Origin: Rutidosis leptorrhynchoides
Taxonomy: Eukaryota; Streptophyta; Magnoliopsida; Asterales; Asteraceae
Assembly (NCBI RefSeq): GCF_046630445.1
Contig: NC_092339.1
Coordinates: 52,537,001 to 52,601,000, forward strand
Reading direction: 5' to 3'
DNA: 64,000 nt
Positions 13,489 to 23,481 of the stretch are shown here, one piece after another. The position numbers and the translations under genes were made by a program. A model generated the notes under the pieces. It was not told the DNA's origin, made no database searches, and saw nothing but the letters and a program-made list of their open reading frames with translations. Each line of letters opens with the position of its first letter. Position 1 is the first letter of the stretch.

Positions 13489-13826
13489 TCTTACAATTTC
13501 ATTGAAGATCTTGATACTATCAAAGATTCATGGAAGCTTAAGGTTAAGCTTCTAAGTGTGTGGAAAACTTACTATAATGTTGAGATGATAGTAATGGATG
13601 AAAAGGTATTTTTCATACTGATTTTCATGTTTAAAAGATGCACATATCTCATAACTTTATTATTGATTTATAATAATTAATCTTATGTATGTTGCTTTTG
13701 TAGAGTGACAAGATTCATGCTACCGTGAAGTATGGTTTAATGCACAACTTTGAATCGGTTCTGGAAAAAGGGTGTTGTGGTCATGTTAAGCAAGTTTATT
13801 GTGGAACATTTACCCGTTGGTACTGA
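13489..13826 (+). pseudogene. RPA1-like OB-fold (DUF223-type) gene fragment
   Basis: Two exons join in frame across a GT-AG intron (13606-13703). Exon 1 includes NFIEDLDTIKDSWKLKVKLL and ends DEK at 13605. Exon 2 starts SDKIHATVKYGLMHNFESVL and stops at 13824-13826. This arrangement, 'LD..K..W.LKVK..W' followed by 'GDKIHATV', matches the N-terminal OB fold of plant replication protein A 70-kDa subunit-like proteins, which bind single-stranded DNA and are carried by Helitrons. There is no in-frame ATG before the conserved block and the protein ends after about 110 residues, so it is a fragment. It lies inside the Helitron, upstream of the Rep fragment. Confidence 0.65.
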
Positions 13827-14290
13827 TACATTCTTAAATATAATTTGTATTCGATTACTTTCCATATTTATACATATACATATAATGGTGATGCTTATGG
13901 TCGTTAATGTGCTTAGATGTATCTTTTGAACTCATTTTCTATAGATATTATTGGGGTTGTTTAACATTGCACTGATCTGGATGTGTACAATAAAATGAAA
14001 GATGGATGTGAAGGAGGTGAAATAGGGAAAAAAATGACTTTGGATGTACAAGATGCGAAGTAATCTAACACCCATTTTTAGCTAAATAATAAATGTCTAT
14101 AACTATGCATCTTATATGTTGTACATTTGCGTTAATATTTTACTCTATTCTGTAGTGGAGTGGAGTGTAGTTGAATCAGGTATCTCCAGTCCCTTTCTTG
14201 ATATTAAGTGAGTGTATATTCACTAAATAAAAATACTCTTTTATATCTTAATTGTAATTTTAATTATTAGACACTTTGATCTTCATTGCA

Positions 14291-14437
14291 GTTGTTTACA
14301 CAATTGGAGTTCAAAATCGTGGTCTTCCTCACGCACACATCCGTCTGTTTTTGAAATTGAAATCTACTGATAAGTTACCAACTCAACATGTTGATCGTAT
14401 TATTTCTTTTGAAATTCCAGACAAGGTTGAAGATTGA
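14291..14437 (+). pseudogene. Helitron Rep (HUH nuclease) fragment
   Basis: A 48-codon open block follows a plausible 3' splice site (ttcattgcag). It contains YTIGVQNRGLPHAHIRLFLK and then a segment ending IISFEIPDKVED before TGA. This is the conserved stretch of the Helitron helicase-like N-terminal domain; the HAH pair is the HUH metal-binding motif that cuts and joins DNA in rolling-circle transposition. Without the Rep tyrosines and the PIF1 helicase domain it cannot be active. It is either a relic of an autonomous Helitron or a captured piece. Confidence 0.7.
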
Positions 14438-14930
14438 GAAGTGATGAACTTGCAAGATTGTTTTGCTTTTGTTAGTTATTGTTAAGTAATTTGAGACTAT
14501 GGTGTTTGATTGTAATTCTTATCAAGTTTTGAATGTTATTGTTTTTAATAGTTGCAAAAACATTGATGTATTATATTATGTTGAACTTCGTGTATTTGAA
14601 CAAGGTTTCTCTAATACAGTTTTCATATGTGGATGTAGTCTTTTGACTCTCCTTAATGATCATATTTCAGCTTCAGGTCAACTACAACCTACAATAGGCA
14701 GACGCTTTGAATCGAGGCATGAGATATATTGCGCATATAAGAGAAGGATTTTTACACGCAACTTCCACTCTATCATATACTTTATGGAATAATGTTTGAT
14801 GAGAAATTGAAGATGTGTCAAGTACTTTTAGTTGTGTACGATTTCTTTAATCAATTGTTGTAAATAAGTGTGGTTAATGGCAACAGATTTCCTTATCCAT
14901 AAAAGTTGCTGAAATGTTAATAATATTAAA
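14438..14930 (+). mobile_element. Helitron 3' non-coding region
   Basis: An ORF at 14499-14792 (97 aa) has no recognisable motif and uses no clear signals. The sequence reads like the 3' untranslated part of a captured gene. Nothing else is seen. Confidence 0.4.
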
Positions 14931-14958
14931 CTCGTGTTTTCACGGGTCACTGAACTAG
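14931..14958 (+). other. Helitron 3' terminal hairpin and CTAG end
   Basis: A six-base-pair stem with one G-T pair (CTCGTG/CACGGG) and a TTTT loop is followed by TCACTGAA and then CTAG. The next host base is T. This is the canonical plant Helitron terminus (hairpin, short spacer, CTRR). Confidence 0.75.
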
Positions 14959-15098
14959 TTTTACAATAAATTTGACAAAAATACAAAGCGTCAAAAATTT
15001 TGAGGCATTAAAGAAAAAAATCTTGTCCAAATATAAATCTCAAATCCACCAATTATAATCCCCCATTTTTCTCTCTAAAAGTCAAAACATACCCTGTT

Positions 15099-15108
15099 CT
15101 ATATATAT
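15099..15108 (+). promoter_or_regulatory. TATA box, response regulator copy 1
   Basis: 'ctatatatat' follows 'accctgtt', and the same block precedes copy 2 at 36125. Here it is only about 42 bp from the ATG, leaving room for a leader of perhaps 20 nt, because about 140 bp of leader present in copy 2 is missing. Confidence 0.55.
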
Positions 15109-15149
15109 TTACGGAGTTTTATTTTTTTTTGGCTATTCATTAACAGGTG

Positions 15150-18100
15150 ATGATGTCTAGTTCAAGTGGTGCTTCTCGGAAATCCTCCGGCGCCGTCGAT
15201 CGTAATGTCGCCGATCAGTTTCCGGATGGTTTACGCGTGCTTGCTGTCGATGATGACTCTGTTTGTCTAACGATTTTAGGGAGGATGTTAACAAACTGCA
15301 AATATCAAGGTACACACACCAACTGTTTGTATAAAATCCTCACTGACTTGTGAATCATCCCAACTGAAAATTGTTATTTGTTTTCAGTTTATTGACTTTA
15401 GTTCGTGTACATAAGAACATATAAAATATGCATGCCTTGTAGTAACTGACCCAATGGTTTTTATTCTATTATTTATGTATTCATTTTAATATCTTTTTTC
15501 AGTGACTAAATGCAACAGAGCTGAGGTTGCTTTATCATTATTGAGGGAAAATAAAAATGTGTATGATGTGGTAATTAGTGATGTTCATATGCCTGACATG
15601 GATGGATTTAAACTTCTTGCACACATTGGACTTGAAATGGACCTTCCTGTTATAAGTAAGTCAACCACTTTTTTGTTTGACTTTTTGTTGATTTCTAATT
15701 TGTGATGTATAAGTATTCATATACATGATTTATTGTCTCTGATTGAGACCAGCAAGTGATATATGCATCATGATCATTGTTTGCAAATTGTGATTGGTTT
15801 CGGATCATGAGTCCATTTACATCGCATGTGCAGATGAATGAGAGTTTTTGCAACATTGTAGAGGTGGCACAATCGACCCAATTATGTATTAATGGACCCG
15901 GTATTTTATGTCTAACAAGCTGTATAGGTAACCAAATTACCTAAGGAGAAAAGCATCAAAGGATCCAAAACTTATCCAACGTATTATTTGAACGCATTAA
16001 CAGTCTTAGATCATTTTAAAAAAATATATATAAACTTATTATTGAAACTATATTAGTTTTATAGTCAATTTGCACCCTAATTATATTTATAGAAAAGAAG
16101 TAATAAAAATTTGGACAGCAAGAATTTGGATCACACACACCGACATTTGTAAAATTACTGGTCTGAGTTCATTTTGACCCGTATAATAGTAAATATATAC
16201 ATTTCGCCACATACACTACATTTTATCAACGACAAGGTAATTTAACTAACTACATCATGATTATATATATATCAGTGATGTCAGCTGATGACAGCAAGAG
16301 TGTAGTAATGAAGGGCGTTACTCACGGTGCATGTGATTATCTAATAAAGCCCGTGCGTATAGAGGCATTACGTAACATCTGGCAGCATGTGATTAGAAAA
16401 AAGAAACATGAATGGAAAGATATCGAGCAGAAATCACATGAGAAAGATCCTGAGTCATCTTCTGCAAATGAAGGGCAAAATGGTAAAATTACAAAGAAAA
16501 GGAAAGAAGATGAGGAAGAAACAAACGAAAGAGATGATTCTTCTTCTTTGAAAAAGCCTCGTGTTGCTTGGAACCGAGAACTTCATGAACAGTTTGTTGC
16601 AGCCGTTTGTCAGCTTGGAATTGAAAGTATATAAAATTCTCTGATCATTTTCTTTATACATTAAGATCGTCTTAATGCCTGATTACTAAATTACCAACTT
16701 ATCCTTTACGTTGTTGAATATTGTATCCACGCAGATGCTGTCCCGAAGAAAATTCTCGAGGTCATGAATGTTCCTGGACTAACACGAGAAAATGTAGCCA
16801 GCCGTCTTCAGGTATACTCTAGTTAAATAATGGAACGGGTCAAAACTCACCCAAAGTGTACTTAAATGCTTATAACTCTTAACTTTTTTTCCTAAGATAT
16901 ATTGGATATTGTATCTAATAGTAAGTCATTGTAAACATATGTAAGTTAATGCATCAATCATCAATCAATTATATTACATTTAATATTATATTATAATATT
17001 ATGGATTAGTCGTCGGTTAAAACCATGGTTAAAAAATGTGTATTGAATTTGGTTGATTTTATTGTTGTTTATTTCCAGTTTTGTCCTTGATGTTGCTTGT
17101 TGATGACTTCTTCCTGTATATGCTTTAAAAATGCCAATATAAATTTGTTGCAGAAATATCGGAATTATCTTAGAAGTCTCAGCGGGTCCCAACAATCAGG
17201 CGGGATTAACAGCTCATTTATGGATAACCCAAACATAGGTTACGGGTCAAGTAACTTGAACTCTCCTGTTTCTATGCCACTGGCTAATCAAAGAAACATA
17301 TTTAGCTTTGAGAATCCCAAAATGAGAAACGGGCCCACCCAGAACTGGCAGGGACAAAATGGTAATATCAGCAACCAGACAAATTTGCTTCATGGGGTTC
17401 CCGTAACTATGGAGCCGACTTTGCAACGTTCTTTATCAGGCATGAGTAGTCAAACTCTGATACCAATGATCGGTCAAAGTCAAAGTCAAAGTCAAAGTAA
17501 TGCTATGAGACAACCTGTTGTGAGTGACAATCAGGCAGTATCACATACATCCTCTATTGTGGATTTTTCAGCCAATCACAGGACCGAGTCTACAACTGCC
17601 ATGGGTAGTTCAGGAATTTTGACAAATTCGATAGATAGGTTTGTTCCAAGCTACAGTTTTGCAAACAATGTAAATCACATCAAATCACATGATTGGGCCC
17701 CACAAGGTATGGATTTGACCGCCCACCCGTTTCAATATACAAATAATATTCAAGAAAGATTAAATGTACTTCAACATAACTACACTTCGAGTCAAATGAC
17801 AGGAGGTAGTAACGGAATTTTCTTGACTGGGGACAATATTGGGACCCAAGTTGCTGATAGTTCTTCATGGCCAAGAGCGGGAAATGTTAATTATGAAGAA
17901 GGTAGTGGGACCCACGTAGATCTTAACCCTTCATGGATTAGGGATGGAAACGTTGATTATCGGATGTCTAGTCAAACGTTTTGTCCTGAAGAATATGGTT
18001 CAGATGATCTAGCCGCAATCTTCACACAGGTTCGTAATGATTCCATGCTATCAAGTTAAGCAATTTAGATAGTTGTATGCATGCTTCCATTTAATGTACA

Positions 18101-18390
18101 CTTTCATCAACTATCAACTTGTTTGACTGATTATGTTTTATTTTTTACCCATTTGACCGGTTTGATTAAAAAATATAAATCCTACCGATGGCATTAGCGC
18201 GTTGAAATATCCATATGTAGTTTATTTGTACTTAAATTTGGACAACTTAGTTTAACTGCATGATCGTAAACCCTAGTCTTACGGAATGTTGATTTCTTTT
18301 TATATACAGCCACATCAGCAAGAAGGTATTGGGCGGCCAGAAAATGGATGCGGATACAATTGGTATTCTTTGGATAATCTCCCAGCATAA
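15150..18390 (+). CDS. ARR2-like: Type-B response regulator copy 1 (ARR1/ARR2 clade), diverged
   Basis: Six exons: 15150-15309, 15503-15655, 16276-16626, 16735-16811, 17154-18029, 18310-18390. All junctions are GT-AG and the total of 1698 nt gives 565 aa. The receiver domain (about 28-145) keeps acidic D34-D36, phospho-acceptor D80 in [13 protein letters not shown]107 and K129. A basic stretch (ITKKRK) precedes the GARP/Myb DNA-binding domain (about 197-258). The C-terminal half is Gln/Ser/Asn rich with QSQSQSQ and ends [11 protein letters not shown]. In the family, AHP proteins phosphorylate the receiver in the nucleus, relieving repression so that cytokinin-response genes are activated. Oddities: R245 replaces the conserved His of SHLQKYR, N222 replaces the usual Lys, and 37 codons present in copy 2 are deleted. 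It is shorter than typical ARR1/ARR2 proteins (about 660-690 aa). The start is the first of two ATGs (15150, 15153). The fold looks intact; DNA binding may be altered. Confidence 0.93.
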
Positions 18391-18891
18391 GGAGGACGTG
18401 TACCTTGTGCTTCAACGCTTATACTTCTTGCGTTCTCTGGTTTACATTGTTTTCTTTTAGCCAAGTTGGTCAAGATCTATTATTTATTTTTATCATGATG
18501 AATGATGATAACAATTCAAAAGTGCAATATCCAAAGGTATATCTGCAGATATTTTGAACTTGTGTAGGTAAATTACGAGAACTTAGCAATAACTACGCGG
18601 TTTGAATAGTTTAACTTTTTGTGATTTGGTTATGGTATTTTGGGTATTTGCAGAATTTTTATGCGTTGATGATGTGATATTAGTTCATGGTGTTTTATAA
18701 TTGGTTTTTATGAGATGATATGTTAATCAGTCAGTTTTAATTTATTTAATTGTAGTTTTGTATTTATTGTTGGTTAATCTTTAGCCATAATTATAATTTG
18801 CCCATGTATACAAGCTACCCATAAGAACATGCGTTTCTTCAAAACGCGACCCATAAGAACCTGTGTTTCTTCACAGTTAATCGAAATACAG
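18391..18891 (+). other. 3' flank of response regulator copy 1
   Basis: No gene seen. It aligns with the 3' flank of copy 2 (39976-40525), including 'atccaaaggtatatctgcag', and contains the 3' untranslated region. A short minus-strand ORF at 18194-18415 is antisense to the last exon and is not supported. Confidence 0.6.
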
Positions 18892-19839
<948 letters not shown>

Positions 19840-20049
19840 TCAAGAAATCTATAACCATGATAAATGCTACAACAAATCATTACATCAACACGACATAATC
19901 TACCTACACGGGTTCGGGTGTGAAGAAAGATTGCTTGTGTTGCTACTCATTTAGGTGCAATGTTCGGATTAATAGTAAGAGGATAGTAATCCTGTATGAA
20001 TAAAGGTGATTAATAATAATTCTAAAACTCAGCTCGTGTTATATATATA

Positions 20050-20676
20050 GGGGTAGGATTAATAGGGAAGTAACCAATTTGGAGAAAGTGGTGAAGTAAA
20101 ATTCTTTTAAAATTTTTTTTGGTTTTTTTCGATTTTTTCAGTCATCAAGATCGCACGAAAATATGAACATTAAAAAAAGACACTTCGTGATGAATGTTAT
20201 TACTTAGGCAGGAAAACGATCGACAAAAATAACATTCAAGATAATATTAATCGTGAAGAATGTTAATCTTCGAACGTTTTTTTTTTTCTTCATGTTTTGT
20301 GAAATACTTTTTGTCAAAATTTAGCCCGAATTAGAGTTTAGGGTTTAGGGTTTAGTGTTTTGAGTTTAGTCCCTAAGCCCTAAACTCTAAACAGTTCGTA
20401 TTAAAAACTCAATCTAAATCCTAAATCTAAACCCTAAACCCTAATATCTAAGCCTTAATTTCTAAACCCTAATATCTAAACCCTAATTTCTAAACCCTCA
20501 AAATACGCACAAAAAAACACGATAATTGTTATATATTATTCATTCGAGCGTTTTCCCGCAAAAAAAAAAACATTTATCAAAAAGTGTCTTTTTTAAATGT
20601 TCATATTTCATCCAATATATAATGTTCGTGAACAAAATTTTTTCAAAAAACGAAGAGAAAAAATTTGCTTCCCCCG
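20050..20676. mobile_element. Foldback, MULE-like MITE with telomere-like core
   Basis: Imperfect inverted arms face each other: 'aatatgaacattaaaaaaag' near 20160 and 'cttttttaaatgttcatatt' near 20588, continuing outward to 'gggaagtaac' (20069) and 'ttgcttcccc' (20664). Long arms with a short non-coding centre fit a Mutator-like MITE. I could not define a target duplication, so the superfamily is tentative. Confidence 0.5.
20333..20499. repeat. Interstitial telomere-like repeats
   Basis: Degenerate TTTAGGG units (three near 20333-20355) are followed by CCCTAAA-type units in the opposite orientation up to 20499 ('aaaccctaaaccctaat'). The inverted arrangement inside the foldback element suggests expansion of AT-rich element sequence, not a fused chromosome end. 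Confidence 0.7.
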
Positions 20677-21574
20677 CAAGTGACTACGAGTCGTCTAGAG
20701 CAACTAGCAGTGATGACAGCTATGAGGCTGGTGCAGCCGTTGTTTGTGACCCAGGTCCAGAAAACACATTGATTATATTGCCCTCAGATTTAATAAACCT
20801 GTGCTCAAAGATAAGAAACCCTTCAGGCCTTCTAGCATTCGAATATTTTGAACGTGCATCTTCGTTTCAACGCGAAACTCTGGCAAATAAGGCAAGAAAT
20901 TTAGCAACAATTATTATTTTCTATTTGTTACTTATGCATTACATATCACTACTAATTATATTGTACTTGCATATTATTGTTCAGTTCTTGATGATGTATA
21001 TCCATATACGCGATAAGTGGATGCAATTATGGATTGCATGAAAAACTTTTCAAGACAGTGGCGGTACCAGGATTTCAAGTCACCGGGGGCAAAAAAAAAA
21101 TTAAAAACCGTGACAATTTTTTGGGCAAAATATGGAGATTTTGGGGCAAAAAATTGAGGTTTTTAAGCAAATTAAGGAGGTTTTGGGGCAAAATTTTAAC
21201 ATTTGTGGACAAAATTTGAAGGTTTTGGGGTAAAATTTGGAGATTTTTGGGCAAAATTTAAAGGTTTTGGGGCAAAATATATAGGTTTTGGGGCAAAAAA
21301 AAAAAATCCACTGGGCCAAAGTCGAAAAATTCAAAAATTTTACACTGAAAATTGCAAATCCACCGGGGGCGGCTGCCCCCGCCTGTCCCCATTAAAAACC
21401 GCCCCTGTTTCAAGACCGATTGTTCCATATATAAATATATAGAGTGAATGTGTAAGTAATAGTAATAAATATCTTATATTTTATATATTTATTAAAAAAA
21501 ATGTTTTTGTTTCAGATATCAGATCTTAAATATACGTTCCCAGAACTCAAAACATACAGGAGCTGTGATCTAAC
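20677..21574 (+). pseudogene. Unidentified gene fragment, split by a hAT MITE
   Basis: An open block at about 20680-20895 reads SDYESSRATSSDDSYEAGAA, then a stretch containing 'LIILPSDLINLCSKIRNPSG' and ending RETLANK before AT-rich, intron-like sequence. With the hAT MITE (21056-21407) and one TSD copy set aside, a further short open block (VDAIMDCMKNFSRPIVPYIN) spans the insertion point. Another follows a 3' splice-like site at 21515 (ISDLKYTFPELKTYRSCDLT) and ends in TAG at 21574. Codon use looks coding, unlike the flanks. I do not recognise the protein; it is probably a captured or decayed host gene. Confidence 0.35.
21056..21407. mobile_element. hAT-type MITE with internal minisatellite
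   Basis: The element is 352 bp, flanked by a perfect 8-bp target duplication TTTCAAGA (21048-21055 and 21408-21415). Terminal inverted repeats are CAGTGGCGGT and ACCGCCCCTG (one mismatch). An 8-bp TSD with CAG..CTG ends is diagnostic of hAT elements. The interior is a minisatellite of about 21-bp units around 'aggttttggggcaaaattt'. Confidence 0.88.
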
Positions 21575-21717
21575 TTAGTCAAGTTTGCTTCCTGTGGCTT
21601 GGTAGGTTTCATATTACAAATAACATTTCATAAGATCATTTTTGCTGTCATTATTTGTGTGATTAAAGATACTTGTAGTCTTCCGGTGAGTAAATTAATT
21701 AAATATTAAAATTGAAT

Positions 21718-23106
21718 CTTCCTTTTTAACCCTAATTTTATAGCAGCCGCCACCAGTACTTTTACTTCTCTCCGGACGTCGGCTTTGTCCAGCAGTCCGG
21801 AGAGCTCTCCCTGTTACCCAACTCTCTTATAGATTCTTTCATCTTTTTCGTTGCTTCATTTTTTTGGGTTTTAGATCGAATGTTCGCGTGGGCTCCGATC
21901 TTAGGTTAAGTTCTACTTTGCATCGGAGTTCTTCGAGAGGTTATTGGTTTCGTGTCATCGATCCTACTTCCTTCATGTGTAGTAGTACTACATAAGCTCG
22001 ACAAGACTTTTTTTAGCTAGTGGTGTCGCTGTTTAGATCTAAGATTTAAGCTTTCGATAGGAGTTAGTCGGTGGTTTTAAAACGTTTAACAGGATAACGG
22101 TTGCGTGGATTCAGAGCTAATAGTGATATTCCGGCTGAGGTTCGTGTAAGTTTCATAGTTTCGGCTCGTGATAGTTGGAATTTTTCGGTGGTTGTGGTTG
22201 TCGGGAGTTTTCTTCGTGGTTGTCGGGAGTTTTTTAGTGGTTTTCGGGTGTTTTTATTGGTGGTTGTCGGTGAGATTTTCGGTGGTTGTCGTGAGATTTT
22301 CGGATGCTTTCTTCGTGGTTGTTGTGAAATTTTCAGTGGCTGGAAAGTTTTATGTGATATGCGCTGTATCCATGCCCTTATATTGGACCTTGGCTACATC
22401 AACGGGTTGAGGTTCAACCTAATTGTCGAGCAAAACCGTGTCCGATATTGCAATTTCAGAGCTTAGAAATTTGTCAACTAAGTTTGTAATCTCCTCATAT
22501 CAGTTCATTAATTGATGTCATTGTGTTAGGAGTTCTTGTTGTGCTTATTCCATTTTATGGTGTGGTTAAAGGTTCAGAGGTGGGAATTACAATCAAGGTA
22601 TTTTCTTCATCATCCATACCTATGTATATCATTATCACCACTCGGTTTGTTTGTATGGTCCTTGTTAGCAGAGATTTCATGGATTTTGGTCGTTGTGTTC
22701 GGGGTCGTTCCCTTTACCGTGCATTTTACCGGGTGTTGCCTCTTTATGGTAATGACTTATATTGGGCTTGGATGATAGAGTTAATGCTTTGATTGTTGGA
22801 GCTTTCTTTCGGATTTATTGGTGCTTTTTCGCTATCGTGTTGGTCGTGGCTTTCGTGGGTCGCTTTGGATTATTGACTAATTGGTTGGAAGTTTTGAGTG
22901 TTGGTAGTGTTTAGGGATCAGTCGTGTTAGAGGTTTTAGGGTCGTCGTGTTGGCACATTGATATGTATGAGATCTTAATAGTCGTGTACTCGTGTAGGCT
23001 TATTGGGTCACTTTATCGTTCTCTTTGTATAATCGTTGTAATGCCTAGCAACTTGCTAGTTTTTTTATTTATATATAATGTTATATTGCCTTTCAAAAAA
23101 AAATAT
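21718..23106 (+). mobile_element. Non-LTR retroposon, 1.4 kb, 15-bp TSD
   Basis: The block is flanked by the perfect direct repeat ATATTAAAATTGAAT (21703-21717 and 23107-23121) and ends in an A-rich tail after 'attgcctttc', as for target-primed insertion. It starts with a leader-like 'ttaaccctaattttatagca' and contains a G/T-rich minisatellite (about 22170-22340, units like 'tttcggtggttgtcg'). Short ORFs at 22101-22466 and 22523-22792 show no endonuclease, RT or other motif. It may be a LINE derivative that lost its ORFs or a retrocopy of a non-coding transcript. Confidence 0.7.
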
Positions 23107-23269
23107 ATATTAAAATTGAATACAAAAGAAAACGGGTTGAAAGTTGTCCCAAGTGTAATTGTTACGTAGACAGCTAGCCTACTACCTCGTTTTTATTCAA
23201 ATCATTAGATGCATTCATTTGTATTTGAGTTGGTGTTACAATGCTGTTAGTTGACTCCTTGGGTACATA

Positions 23270-23396
23270 TGGGAATTGGTTGCACCCAAATGGTTCAACG
23301 GCTAGGGAGATTCATGAACCCAGAATAACTACTAGTGCCTTCGGATCTGAAACTTTTTGGCTAAAAAAACCAAAAAAAAAAAAAAAAAAAAAAGAA
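23270..23396 (+). mobile_element. Possible SINE-like retroposon with poly(A)
   Basis: 'ggttcaacggctagggagat' resembles a tRNA-derived pol III promoter block, and the segment ends in a poly(A) run (about 23372-23393). No target duplication was identified. The sequence on either side (23122-23269 and 23397-23481) holds nothing else I can name. Confidence 0.3.
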
Positions 23397-23481
23397 GGTA
23401 AATTTGGAAACTGATATAGTAATAGTTTTTTGTTTCGTGAAAGTTTCATTAAATGATGAAACTTTTGTACAATGAGGAATC

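Larger units (their letters stand above)
12344..14958 (+). mobile_element. Non-autonomous Helitron, 5' end tentative
   Basis: The 3' end is well supported: a GC-containing hairpin at 14931-14946 (CTCGTG, TTTT loop, CACGGG) lies a few bases before CTAG at 14955-14958, followed by T as in A|T-targeted Helitron insertions. Inside lie a replication-protein-A OB-fold fragment and a Helitron Rep fragment, two genes typical of plant autonomous Helitrons. The 5' terminus could be TCTATAATTAAATAAC at 12344 (preceded by A) or its duplicate at 12647; this choice is inference. Confidence 0.7.

Noticed and set aside
14499-14792. 97-aa ORF after the Rep fragment
   Set aside because: No recognisable motif and no initiation context; probably the 3' untranslated part of captured sequence.
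20333-20499. True telomere or chromosome-fusion scar
   Set aside because: Units are few and degenerate and lie within a foldback element flanked by ordinary intergenic DNA.
22101-22792. Overlapping Val/Gly-rich ORFs
   Set aside because: They come from a G/T-rich minisatellite within the retroposon and overlap in different frames.
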